64,000 nt of DNA from Zizania palustris (GCA_019279435.1 JAAALK010000286.1:50726289-50790288), one strand, 5' to 3'. Positions 24,549 through 37,151 are shown, counted from the stretch's first letter. Notes: generated by a model not told the origin, from the letters alone. Numbers and translations are program-made.

Positions 24549-27500
24549 ATGAAGGTGGGTGAGGATGCGCAGCTCTGCTCCATCTCCCTGAACCTCCGTT
24601 CATCCGGGCGCGGCGGCGTTATGGCTTCGCGGTGTCTGAGGAGGGCTCCTTTTTTTGTTTCTGGCTCGCGGGCTGTGTGCTCGGCGTAATGCCTCGGTGG
24701 GTGCCCTGCGCAGATCGCGGTGGAGGGGTGCATGCACGGGGAGCTGGACAAGGTATACGACACGCTGCGCCAGCTCGAGGAGGCCGAGGGCGTCAAGATC
24801 GACCTCCTCCTCTGCTGCGGCGACTTCCAGGTGCGCAGGCCGCGGCTCGCTGCGCGCTCTCATTTGGCAGCGTTGCTCTTCCTCTACAAAATGGGGGATT
24901 TGTGGGATTGGTGTGATTCGTAGGTGAAAAAGTACATGGAGTTTTGCGTTTTGTTCAGACTACCATTCGCCGGTAGCCGCACCTTGTTGGGATTTGGGAG
25001 AAACAACAGTTTCGTTGGCGGTTTACTTTATAACTGAATCATCAATTATCTGCATTTTAATGCATTGGTAGATATACTAGTAAATGAGATAATCCTCTAC
25101 ATTCCAAACAGTGTTGTTCACTTGTTCTTCATCAGTCTTTAGCTTTATTGAGCTCATTAATGTGTTTCTCGCGTTGCTCTTTTTTTAACAAATACTAATA
25201 ATAGTTCAAGCTATCGATATTCTAATCAAATAAAATTTTAGTCTGCATACTTCTGCTCTAATGCATAGGAAGATAAGCTAAACCATGTTTGTAAGATCTA
25301 GAGATTGTTTCTATTATTTGCAGTCAATAAATACCAAAATGCCACCCTTTCCACATGTTGTTAATATATGCCACCTTTTGATGCAGGCTGTTAGGAATGA
25401 GAATGATCTACAATGTGTTAATGTTAAACCGAAGTATCGTACCATGAACTCATTTTGGAAGTACTACTCAGGAAAAGCTGTTGCTCCATACCCTACAATC
25501 TTCATAGGTGGAAACCATGAAGCGTCCAATTATTTATGGGAACTGTGAGTCTTTGTTATTTTTGTTTGATGCAAGTCTTTCAATTCAAAATTGCAGTTTC
25601 TCTTTGTTCTGGGCCTTAGGGTAAATAATTATAACTGACAACTGAAGAAATTAGTGGATCTAAGCATTTCCATAGCATATACTTATATTTTGTCTTTAAA
25701 GTTTTAATCAGGATTATTTATGTCCAACGATCTAGCTAGTAACGATATGTAGTTGAAGTTGACTACTTGACTGAAGTTGTTTTGAAATTAAAGCTTTCTT
25801 TTAATTCAAGTTAATATTTCGTTTACAAATATATATGTATATATATGTATATGTATATATATTTATATATGTATATATATGTGTATGTATATATATATAT
25901 GTTGAACAATTACAATATTGTGTTACACATATTTGAGTGTAATTGTTCAATGCTGTATGTGTTGTTGATATATTATTTGCTCGTTTTACAAATGTAATAC
26001 CTACTATTTTTGTTGTGGTCAAATGACTAATAGGTATTATGGCGGATGGGCAGCACCCAACATCTATTTTTTGGGGTTAGCTGGTGTTGTTAAGTTTGGA
26101 AACATTCGAATTGGTGGATTATCAGGAATACATAAGCAACAACATTATCAGTTAGGCAAGTTTATTAATATTTTTCAACCTTTCTATCTATAAGATATAT
26201 TTTTAAAGAGAAGAAGCCTAATGAAAAATGTCCCAAACTGCAAAAGAAAATGCCATGAAATTCTGAATAGAGTATTATAAACTTATTGGCTTATTGCTTC
26301 TTATACAGGACACTATGAGAGGCCTCCATACAATGAAGGCACTATACGGTCAGTGTACCATGTAAGGCATTATGATGTTCTCAAGTTAATGCATGTGAAG
26401 GAGCCTCTAGATATATTCATGTCACATGATTGGCCTCTGGGCATTACTGAGTATGGAAACTGGCAAAAGCTTATTAGGGAGAAAAGGTTCTTTGAAGAAG
26501 AGGTAATACAAACTTGTCTACAGCATTGCCTTGTATTAGAGATTTTGGACATGGAAATAATATTTTCGTATAACCTCAGAGGCCTTTCACAAATGACCAT
26601 CCACACTAACCTTGTGAGAATGCCTCGAGAGAGAGTAATCTTTTTGAGCTGCAATATTGTATTGTGTATTTATGGCAAATTCATGAATAATGTTATTGAC
26701 AATGGTTTAATAGTTTTCATGCCGTTAATGTGGTGAAACAATTTCAAAGATCTGGACACAAGTGGTACCAGCATATGTAATCATAAGCTATGTTTTTGTC
26801 CCTGCATTGTTCTGCTAACTAATGTTGTCAACTGTCAAGGCATACTATGTGAACCTGGGTCAGTTCATCTACAGTTTAGCTACAAATGCTAATGCTATTC
26901 TTAGTATACTTCTTAATAGGCATGATGTAGTTAACTCAACTTACATTGGTTGATTCTATATTTCTATCCCAAGCAGCCAAGCTTCTTTCTCTTCCAAGCT
27001 TCTCCTTTTGGACTCTGCCTTTCAGCTCCACATTCTGACTGCCAACTCTGCTCTCATTCCAGTTGGAAATTTCTAATATCCATATCTGCTTTTACTCAGC
27101 AGACTAGAAAACATCTCTATGTGGAATGCCAGTTTTCAGTGACCTTGTATGCTGCTGTTGTATAGCGGTAGTTGACATTGACTATTGTCCTTATGTTATT
27201 TTCTTGTTCTCACATGAATATTTTTTTAGTTCACTTTCTTGCACCAAACAAGTTTCATGCTTCCCTAACCCATAATTTTCAGGGTTGTATTGCATCAAAA
27301 CCTCATTCTATTCATGCTATTATTTATTACTTCAGGTCAACAAAAGAACACTAGGCAGCGAGCCTGCAGCAAGACTACTGAACAAACTAAAGCCACCATA
27401 CTGGTTTTCAGCTCATCTTCATTGTAAGTTTCCAGCTGTTATCCAACATGGAGAGGATGGACCTACAACTAAGTTTCTTGCGCTTGATAAATGCCTTCCT

Positions 27501-30500
27501 GGACGGGGCTTTCTTCAGGTACTCTTATTACCTGTTTAAGGATCATTTTAGTCTTTGTAAACAAGTTTTTTGCTTTTGCTGTACACATTTGTTTCTAAGG
27601 ACTTGCTAATCCATTTTAGGTAATAGACATTCCATCCAGTCCAGGACCACATGAGATCAAGTATGATGAAGAATGGCTTGCAATAACACGAAAATTCAAC
27701 AGTATTTTCCCCTTAACTCGGATGCCATTTACAATGTGGTCTGTGTGTACCTGCATATGATATCTTTGTTTGTTTGTATGCAGTTAGTATTCCGAAAGTA
27801 TTTTTAAAAAATTGTAACTCCAAAGTTTACTCTACAGGGATGAACAGCTTGACACGCAAGATGATCAGCAGTGGGTTAAGAGCAAGTTAAATGCTAGAGG
27901 GGCTAAGCCTATTGATTTTGTCCAGACTGCCCCATCTTTTGATCCTTCCAGACCAGCTTCCAATCCCCCCTTAACAGGTGAGCCTCAATATTCACGTCCT
28001 AATTTCAAGGCACAAATAAGTCCCTTCTACTCTCAAAGCATCTTTTAGGTGGAACTGTACAGTCCATTATTTTTATGTTATGTTAAAATTCATTCCATTC
28101 AAGCAGCCACTTTTGTATGGAAAATCGCACAATGATTCCAATCATTTGGTATTTAAATCCTTATGTTATCCATAATACTTACCCTACAGTTCTGTCAGAT
28201 AACTCTATCAACTTATCTGAGCCTTCCTGGATTCATGTTTCTTGTAAATCTTCTCAAATGTGGTTTAAGTTGTTCTCCTGTGTTACACACAGTTCATTGC
28301 AGGAATCCACAAACCGAGTCTTTTCTGCAGCTTCTAGATCTCCCATATCTGCTGGACTCATCAAATTCTCATGGTATGTCTCAGATAAATGCTTATGGTT
28401 ATACTTAACTATCGTCTCGGCTAATATAGAGCTCTGGACTTCATAAGCCTGTTAGGATTAGATCTCTCGGGAGGAGAGGGAGGACTGAGTCCCTCTCCTC
28501 CCCCTTAGACTCGCCATACCCTAACCTCCCTCCTGGTCTTCAGGCGCCTTGATCGGAGGCGCCCCAACTGAAGTTGTTGAGGGCCCCTGTCGCGCGGCAT
28601 ATAAAATGGGAAGCTTGGCGTATGAGTCCGGGTTGGTTCATACACCTAGTTCCACACATCTGGCTACCGATCTAAGCCATGCCGAAGCGATGGGAAACCT
28701 CCCTCACCTCCATTTCGGCCGCCGGACTTCTACGACGCCACAGCATCATGTCATGGCGTCCTTCTTCTTCCTGCAACCCAAAGAGGTAAACCTAAGATCT
28801 ACCCTGCTAATCCTAGACCTAGAGATCACATAAGACCCTAAAATCTATCAATGGTATCAGAGCTTCCTAGGGCTAGACTAGCTAGGGTTTGGGCGTCGAA
28901 CCGACGCCATCTTCATGTTCTAAGAACCCCCTGTTAGCTTCGGCTAATGCTAAGAAACCCTAAGAAAAATCCCCAAACCCCCTAGAGAAACCCTTCGGGT
29001 AAGAGAAGAACCCTAAGAAATCCGACTAAGACCCCCCCCCTCTGCTAAATCCCGCAAGGACCCCACTGTACCCCGCACTATGAACCCTAAGAACAGAGGG
29101 GGGAGGGAGGAGTTAGGGTTCCCCGAAACCCTAACACTAAACCCTCCGTAAGAAATCCACGAAGGGATTAAGTCTCGGATCGGCCAACGAAGAACTCAAA
29201 AAAAAAGGGGAGGCGGGGATTAGGGTTAGGGTGAAACCCTAACCCTAACGAAGGGAAAGAGTTTAGGGCCGGAGGTGCTTACCTCGCGCCGCCATCGTCG
29301 CCGCAGCTCGCAGGAGACTGGGAAGATGGCCGGCGTCGCCCGTGATAGCCGCTCGCCCTCGGGTCAGGCGAGCAACACCGCCGACGGCTGCCTCGGTGGA
29401 GCCTCGCTCACCCTCGGGTGAGCGTAGGGCTCCGACGAGGTGGCCGGCGGGCGGCGCTCCGCCGTCGCCGCTCCGTGGCCGCCGCCGCTACGTCGCCGCC
29501 ACGCGCTCCTCCGCCGCCGCTCTCTCTCGTGCGCTCGCTCGGGACCAGGAAAATGGGGCTAGGGTTTCCCCGGGGCGCGGCGCGGGGATTTTATCCGGGC
29601 GAGGTTCACGCGCAGCCGTCAGATCAGTTTTGGGACAGTGACCGGACCGGTTTTCAGCCCATGCGGGGTGGCAAAAACGCGGCCCAGGCCCAGGTTGCGG
29701 CCTGGGTACGCGGGAGCGCGGTGGTGGCGCCCTGGGCCGGGCTGTTTTTGCGCTGTGGGCCGGCTGTTTTTCAGTTTTGGGGCTGAAATCGTTTTCTGAT
29801 TTTTTGAATTTCCAAGAATTAGTTTTTCAATTAAGTAATACCTGAAAAATCAGAAAAAATACCCAAAATTAAGAAAAGATAAGTTATCTGCGGGAAAAAA
29901 ATTTTGTATAAGTTTGTACAGACTCAGAAAATTTATTCTGAATTTTGCAGCATTTTTAGGTACTTTTATGATGTTTTCTTTATTAAATTTAGTCTAAAGA
30001 CTATATTTAATTGAGAAATATTCCTTTAGATTTTGATTAAATTTAAATTTAGATTTTCATGATGTTTTCCCTTATTGAATTTAGTCAAAGGACTATATTT
30101 AATTGGGAAATATTAATTTAGAACCTTTTGTTTAAGTTTAAATTTAAGTTTTATTATTGTTTTAAGCAGTGTATTAATTAAAATTAAGTCTTTCCGCTGT
30201 GCATGTTTAGATTAAGTCTTTCATTGTGCGTACACTGTTTAAAATTAGTATCATGCTGTAAATTCAGAATTTTATTACTGATTAAGCAGTGTGTTAATTA
30301 GTTTTAAGTCTTCCGCTGCGAATACACTGTTTTAAAATTAGTACCATGTTCATCCTATCAATTAAGTAGCATTTATTCTGTCAATTAAATTTGAACCAAC
30401 GAGATAATTTAATTTGGCATTATAAATGTTGTATTTTGTTAACATAGTGATTTTATCTCCTGACCAACGTTGGTGATGAAATTACTGTGGTTCAGTTGAA

Positions 30501-33500
30501 TTGATCCTATTTCTGCCCAACAGTGATGTAGAATTAATTCGCCTTTTAAAGTTTTAAGTATGTCACATGTGGATTTTGACCAACGTTAAATTTTCATGTG
30601 TCATATTATGTCTGTTATAATATACTTTGATAATGTTCCTTATTAGAAATTTGCTAAGTCATATCTCCGGCATCGAGTCTCTCAATGGTAAGAACTACGG
30701 TTCCCGGAGATGAGATATTAAGATAGTGATTGCGCTATAGGACATAAATCTTGCTTTAACGCTTGATTGTCTGATTAAGCGTGCGAAGCTCGTGATCTAA
30801 GAGGATAAAAGCCAAGAGGCCTTTTGTCGTAAGATTACGTGACTTCGCAGAAATAAGAATAAAGTATGATATTGATCACACTAAATGAAATCAGTGGAAA
30901 CACAAAATGTATTATGATTAAGAGCTCCATTATGGAGCCAATTAGGGGTTCTATCCCACATCATGATACTGTCAAAAGTATCTGAAGGTGACTTTTTTAA
31001 GGCGTATGCTAGCACGCTTATTAAGAAATGCATAGTAAGTTTTTGCGACATGGTTTTCAAAGCTGAAACCCATAAATAAAGAGCTCGAGGACGATATTAT
31101 CGTCCATATTATTATGATGTCACACTAAGGTTTTATGATTATTTTGTGATCACCTACAACTCACAGCGAGAGTGTTGGAGTTTGTAGATGCTGATTTCAA
31201 ACTATGTATAAGAATTAAGAAAGCACACAATGATTTAGGTCATAATGTGCAACATGAATAAAGGGAAAGAAGCATTATAAGACTTGTTCTAATTATGCTA
31301 AGGACTCCTCTTATAAGTTTGTATAAAGGAACATGATGTCCTGAAGGACTTCTACAGACATTGTAAGGAGGAACACCACATGAAGGAATATGTGGAGTTT
31401 CCAAAATGGATGAACAAGAATGGTAATAGATGAATTTTCGCACTTAGAAATAAAGTTACTAGTCTTGCATTTGAGCATGACAAACTTTATTTATTTTCTC
31501 AAGATTATTTTATCATCTGAGAATAATGATAAGAGCAAAAGAATTGATGACGTATTTTCGAAATTATGGCACTATCTAATGGACCATATTTCGAGGGGGA
31601 GGATTGAACGTTTAGTCAATTCTTCCGCTTTAGTTTCTTTATACTAAGTTTCATGCATAGAATTACACTAAGATAAATACGTCAAATAAATTAAGTAAGA
31701 CGCGAAATTAAGTTTAATGATTGTAGTAATTTTTATCTCCTGACCAACGTTGGTGATAATGTTATTATATTTAAGTTCAATTGATTCTAATTCTGCCCAA
31801 CGGTGATTTAGAATTAATTGATTAACATTTATCCAATCTAAGAGCGATCAGATCATAGCGATCAGATCATCAGTTGCTCTGGATAAATTTAAGATGTTTT
31901 TAAGACTGATTCTTATATCAGCATGATCTAAAGTTTAAAAGAGTAAGATCTGACCGTGCTACGGTCAATATACCCCGTATGGCCGTTTCTTGAACTCTTT
32001 TGCAAGGTTCTATAAAAAATGGCCAAATAGCCCGATATTTTATATCGGGTGTACCTTAGCAAAATAGAGTGGCTATAAGGTGCACCCGCACTCCAGTGGA
32101 CATAGTAAGTAGTATGGTAAGTTATTCCACTGTACCGATTAATTTGTGGATGGAGGCATTCAAACCACCATTCATAATTTTAATTGGATCCTTAATAAGT
32201 TTGTGCCTAAAAGCACCATAAGAATTATGGACAAGACGATAACCATTTTTCTAAGCTATTTTAGATTAAGGGTATGTCGTCCTGCTAAGGCTATATTTTA
32301 ACCCAAATATTAATAAGTTAAATTTCTAAGACAGTAAGTTGTCAATTTTATTGACTGCAAAGATAAGTCTAAGTGATCTCGTTTTGTAATGTCCTAACAG
32401 ACATGTTAAGTTTGAAGAGACGAGACATGCTTTTTTTGAAGATGCTTTAATCAGGGGGAGCACGGTACTTAGAGAAATTAATCTTGAAGAGAAGTGGGTT
32501 AGTGAATCCACTCCTATGATTCAAGAGCAATTTTCATGTACCTGTGGTAGTGTCCTTTGTCCAACTCTTGAGTTTGGACCTTCATTAGCGACATCTATTG
32601 TACATGAGGCTCCTGTTATTCAGGAATCTGCATTTCTAGATGATGCTAATGAAGAAGTAAAGGAACAACTCTCTAACTTAGTAAATAATGTGCCAACTCA
32701 GATAAGAAGCAGATTAAATGAGAAATTTTTGTATGTCTTATTTAAGGATTCTTTAAGAATCATTAAGGCATATTATGACTTAGAACTGCATCAGATTGAT
32801 ATAAAGACGACATTTTCAATAAGGTTTAAGTGAGAATGTCTGTATGACACAACTAAGTGTTTTGTCATAAAATGGAAAGAAAATTTTATGATACTGTTTT
32901 ATCTAAGTCCAATGGACTTAAATAAGTTTCAAGTAAGGGTATCTGAAATTTAATTAGACTATTAGAAAATTTTGGGTTTAAGAATAATGAAGAGGACAAT
33001 TGTATTTGTGCTAAGTTTAAGAATGGGGATTTATTTTCCCAGTTTGGCATGTGGATGACATTCCGTTTTCAAGTGGTAATGTCCATCTACTATTAGAAAC
33101 TGAGAAATATTGTCCTCTCATTTGACATTAAGTACCTTGGAGAAATTTTCCTATGTGTTAGGATTGGAGTTTCTCTATGATATCATTAAGGGGGTATTAA
33201 GATTATCGCATACGACATACTAGAAAATATACTGATAAAGTATATAGTATGCATGCGTATAAGCTATCGCCTGATCCGATAGTCAAGGGTGATAAGTTGG
33301 GAACCTTTAGTATCCCAGGAACCAATATGAGATCGATCAAATTAGATTGGTTCCATATGCTTCTGTTGTCGAAAGCCAATGTATGCTCAATTATGTACTC
33401 GCCCTGACTAAGTTTATGCCGCCGGAATGCTTGGCAGATATCAGAAAATCCAGAAATAGATCACTGGATTAAATTAAGAAAGCCTTGTGATTTATATAAG

Positions 33501-34936
33501 GCACAACGACCTCATGCTAATGTATGAAAGATTAAGTAACCTAGCGATTGCGGGTTATTCAAATTAAGACCTTGCGAGATGAGTGAATGCTAAATAGTCC
33601 ACATTAAGATGTGTATTCACACTCGCAAAGGGAGCTGTGTCGTGGAAAAGCTCCAAACAAAACTATGATGGCATCTACCACGATGTGTGCCAAGTTTGTA
33701 GTAAGTTGTGAGGTCGTCGGACAGGCACTATGTTTTTAAGAAATTAATTCTGGTTTTAAGAGTGGTCGACAACATTTTAAAACCACTTAAGTTATACTGT
33801 AACAATGAGTCAACAGTATATTTCTCCTATAACAACAAGAAGTGTGTTGCTGCCAAACACATCTAAGTTAAGTGTTATATTGTTGAGGAGAGAATCCAAG
33901 ATCAAACAATAAGTAGAGCATATAAGTACCAAGCGAACGCTTGCGGATCCGCTCATAAAAGGCTTACCTCCCACTGTGTTCAGAGAACACTTAGTCGACA
34001 TGGGTTTAAGGAAAGCCTATGATCTATGGATTTATAAGGGCCCAAAATAAGTTTAGAAACTATTTCAGAGTAGAGAGGTGTATTGTAGCTGTTGAGTCAC
34101 ATAGTACGTAACTGACTACTGTGATGCATCATGCTCTATGCATTGATTGATAATGAGATAGAGGTAAAGTTAAGTTAAGATAAGAATTAAGATGAGATCT
34201 ACGGGGAGAATGTTAGGATTAGATCTCTCGGGAGGAGAGGGAGGGCTGAGTCCCTCTCCTCCCCCTTAGACTCGCCATACCCTAACCTCCCTCCTGGTCT
34301 TCAGGCGCCTTGATCGGAGACGCTCCAACTGAAGTTGTTGAGGGCCCCTGTCGCGCGGCATATAAAATGGGAAGCTTGGCGTATGAGCCCGGGTTGGTTC
34401 ATACACCTAGTTCCACACATCTGGCTACCGATCTAAGCCATGCCGAAGCGATGGGACTTCTACGACGCCACAGCACCATGCCATGGCGTCCTTCTTCTTC
34501 CTGCAACCCAAAGAGGTAACCCTAAGTCTATACCCTACTAGCACTAACCCTAGACGATCCCTAAGACCCTAAGTGGATTATCTCCTATCAAAGCCCAGAG
34601 CCTAGAACTGGCAAAAATGCAAAACTTTAGCTATGGGCTATGGTTTGTTCGCCAGGGTCTGAGCATGTCAGCTTATAAATCATCAATAATCTGACTTATG
34701 CTTAATAATTCTGTTAGATTTCACATTCATTATACTAAGCGAAAATATGGTATATAGTAAATACCACTCAAATCATTGTTTTTAGATGTTTGCGTAGCTG
34801 TAGTTTCTGAGTATTCAACTTTTTGCTCACAGGGGTTAACAGGAATGAGCCAAGCTCCCTGGCAGGACACCCACTTGATAGTGACGACATAGAGCTCCCC
34901 GATGAAGAAGATGATCCGGTGGAAGATGATGACTGA
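24549..34936 (+). CDS. DBR1: RNA lariat debranching enzyme DBR1
   Basis: Ten exons: 24549-24554, 24714-24830, 25387-25544, 26034-26155, 26309-26502, 27336-27518, 27620-27738, 27838-27977, 28293-28373, 34833-34936, giving 407 aa, the usual plant length. It hydrolyses the 2',5'-phosphodiester bond of excised intron lariats in the nucleus. The metallophosphoesterase motifs are all present: GCMHGELD (residues 7-14), CCGDFQAVRN (36-45), GGNHE (82-86), SHDWP (173-177) and SAHLHCK (224-230). The C-terminal domain includes NPQTESFLQLLDLP and ends in an acidic tail, DEEDDPVEDDD. Exon 1 encodes only Met-Lys. Intron 4 (26156-26308) begins GC, and the frame requires it: exon 4 ends TTAG before GCAAGT. 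Intron 9 (28374-34832) contains a 6.1-kb Copia element. All frames close, so the gene looks intact. Confidence 0.95.
25827..25901. repeat. AT/ATGT microsatellite in DBR1 intron 3
   Basis: About 75 bases of imperfect (AT)n and ATATGT repeats. Simple-sequence DNA of this kind is usually length-polymorphic. No effect on coding. Confidence 0.8.
28450..28850 (+). repeat. 5' LTR of the Copia element
   Basis: A 401-bp LTR starting TGTTAGGATTAGATC and ending CTATCA. A TATA box (TATAAAA) is at 28600-28606. Compared with the 3' LTR it has an extra segment of about 31 bp (near 28692-28722) and a diverged U5 end, but only six single-base differences, all transitions, in the shared remainder that I compared. 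Confidence 0.92.
34211..34590 (+). repeat. 3' LTR of the Copia element
   Basis: A 380-bp LTR starting TGTTAGGATTAGATC directly after the purine tract and ending CCTATCA before the target duplication. It lacks about 31 bp present in the 5' LTR and has a different last 70 bases. Confidence 0.92.
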
Positions 34937-37151
34937 AGGGCTGAAAGCCTGAAAGCACTTCACATTATCCCTGTTTGCGGGGTTTGCCTGATGTATCTTG
35001 CCTGTTTCCGGGGTTTGCCTGAATAGGCTAGGAATCTTGACATGACGAACTGACCTGCAGACTGTACAATGACTCTGCAGTGCTTATCTGTAGAAGAACG
35101 ATGTGTGCAGTAACTTGATTTACAGGCTAACGCAATGCGAACTCTTGTCAGTGATAATCATCAGTGCAACCACAACATATGCTATGGACGCAGGTATTTC
35201 GCAGAAAGTTTGCAGAAAATTTCACAAAAAATAATGTGATTCTTGCATGAATTATAGAAAAGATGATGCCGGCTGTTTTGGTTTGCTACCCACAAAATAG
35301 AAATTTTCACCAAAATCTGGCAATGTCAAAAACTGTCTAATCAAACCAAATCGGCATCACCAATAATTTTCAGGACATTGAAGCATGGATTGGCCTTATG
35401 AGTTATGATTGACATCTGGATGATGGTCCATAGGGGAAGAGCATGCATGGGGCCTTTCAGATAACTACAGTAGATAAGTTGAGGTCTGCGTCCATCTCCC
35501 CTAGCAACTTTGGGCCCTTCAATGACATCTTGTATGCTTGCAGCTACACCAGCACAATGGAAAGCTATTGGTCACCTTCAAATCACCTTCCTTTGCCTTT
35601 GGTCCCTCCTCGTTTCTTACCTTCTGTGCCTTGCATGTGTCATGCGGTGGTCCTTCCATTAAATAACATCATGCCGTGAAAAACGTCGACGGCATCCAGA
35701 AAGAAAGAAAGGTGAGATCGTTAATCGTTTGCTCCAAAGATTTCACCTCTCTTGGTTTCAGGGCAAATATGTGTAGTAGTAGTAACCAAGAGTCCAAGAG
35801 CAACATGATACAGGGCAAGGGTGCGATCGCCTATGGCTTAGGAAACTGGGTCCGGCCCTAAATTATATATATGCATATATATATATTAGATTTATTAAAA
35901 CTTAAGATTTAGTTCTGTGATTAGGATTTAAGCAAATGTTTCATTGAAAAATAGATTTAAAAGGTTACATGTGTTTAAAAGTATATTTGGTTTTTTATTT
36001 TAACTTAAAATTCATGAAGTCATTGGATGATATTAAATTAAGAAAATGTTGTGTTAAATTTGTGAAAACTTTTTCTCAAAATAGATTACCTGATGTCAAG
36101 TTTAATGATCTTTGTTCTAAAACAAGGGTCCTTTAAAAATTTTTGCCAAATAGTTATATGTCTTTCTATTGAGTATATATATATATATCCAAATATTTAA
36201 ATTGCTTATCAAATATTATTTACTATACATGTGACTGTTACATCAACTGAAAAAAGTTTTTTAAATACTATCTTAAATCAGATTGATATAGATAATAGTA
36301 ATCGATTTTGTATTTACAAACATAAGAATAAATCTTTAAGTAAACAATATAGCAATGAGCTCATGATTGGTTTATTTTTTTGGTTTTTGCGGGTGATTCA
36401 AGATATGTTATGACTCTACTCTACAGTACTTTGACCAATGCAAAATTTATTAATGTTGTAGATTGACATGTACGGAATAATTTTATAATTATTATAGCTA
36501 TATTACGTCAACAAAAAATCAAAGACCCCTTAAATTTTTCGAAAATTTGTAAACATGTCATTACAATTTTCTATAATTTAAAAAATATCACTGCTAGTGA
36601 CTGTAGCTCCATCTGTTAGTGACATACCGATAAAAACTTTAAAAATTATAATGACATAGAAAAATTTAACCCTAATTTTTTTTCTTTCGACCAGGTACTC
36701 CGAAACGCTACAAACGGCCGTGCATGGTACACTTGTTTTTTCGTGGAATACTATACTGAGATCGTTACTGACAGCCTGACACTCTCATACTCTCAACGTG
36801 TTGATTGGTATTATACTATTATATATCGGTATTTTATTTTGTAGGACTAATCGTGGGGCCTTTTTGCTGCTGTGTGTTTTATTGTGCTGTCGGTGTGTTA
36901 TTGCTGTCCGTTTCACTGCAGATCAGGGATCGATCCAGCCATATATATTTCGTAGAGACATTCTTGGCTTTAATTTGTCGTGATGCTTAATTGCTTGCTT
37001 ATTATTAGTGGCTCTAATCCGCTTTCGAGCCTTCAGGATGCTTTTTGCCCTTACAAGCAAAGTTGATTGGCATTGCTTAGCTAACCATATATGCATTTGT
37101 CACATACAAAACTAATGGAGTAATCAACAATATTAATCCCTTGTCGCTTAA
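34937..37151. other. DBR1 3' UTR and intergenic DNA
   Basis: About 300 bases of probable DBR1 3' UTR are followed by gene-free, AT-rich sequence with microsatellites (ATATATAT at 35865-35885 and 36173-36190). Short open frames at 36230-36990 show no domain or codon bias. Confidence 0.45.

Larger units (their letters stand above)
28450..34590 (+). mobile_element. Ty1/Copia LTR retrotransposon with decayed interior, in DBR1 intron 9
   Basis: A 6141-bp element in the same orientation as DBR1, flanked by a perfect 5-bp target duplication AAGCC (28445-28449 and 34591-34595). LTRs are 28450-28850 and 34211-34590. The primer-binding site TGGTATCAGAGC (28852-28863) matches initiator tRNA-Met, and the purine tract ACGGGGAGAA (34201-34210) abuts the 3' LTR. 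After a GC-rich leader to about 30640, broken coding remnants appear in Copia order: gag-like (30650-31100), a GAG-pre-integrase-like stretch with HISRGRIERLV (about 31570-31620), reverse transcriptase-like (32830-33420) and RNase H-like with AAKHI and LADPLIKGLPP (33840-34050). Stops and frameshifts occur throughout, so no protein is encoded and it is non-autonomous. Confidence 0.95.

Noticed and set aside
28276..28310. Acceptor at TTGCAG (28302) for DBR1 exon 9
   Set aside because: It would join out of frame and give an early stop. The acceptor CACACAG at 28292 restores the conserved NPQTESFLQLLDLP.
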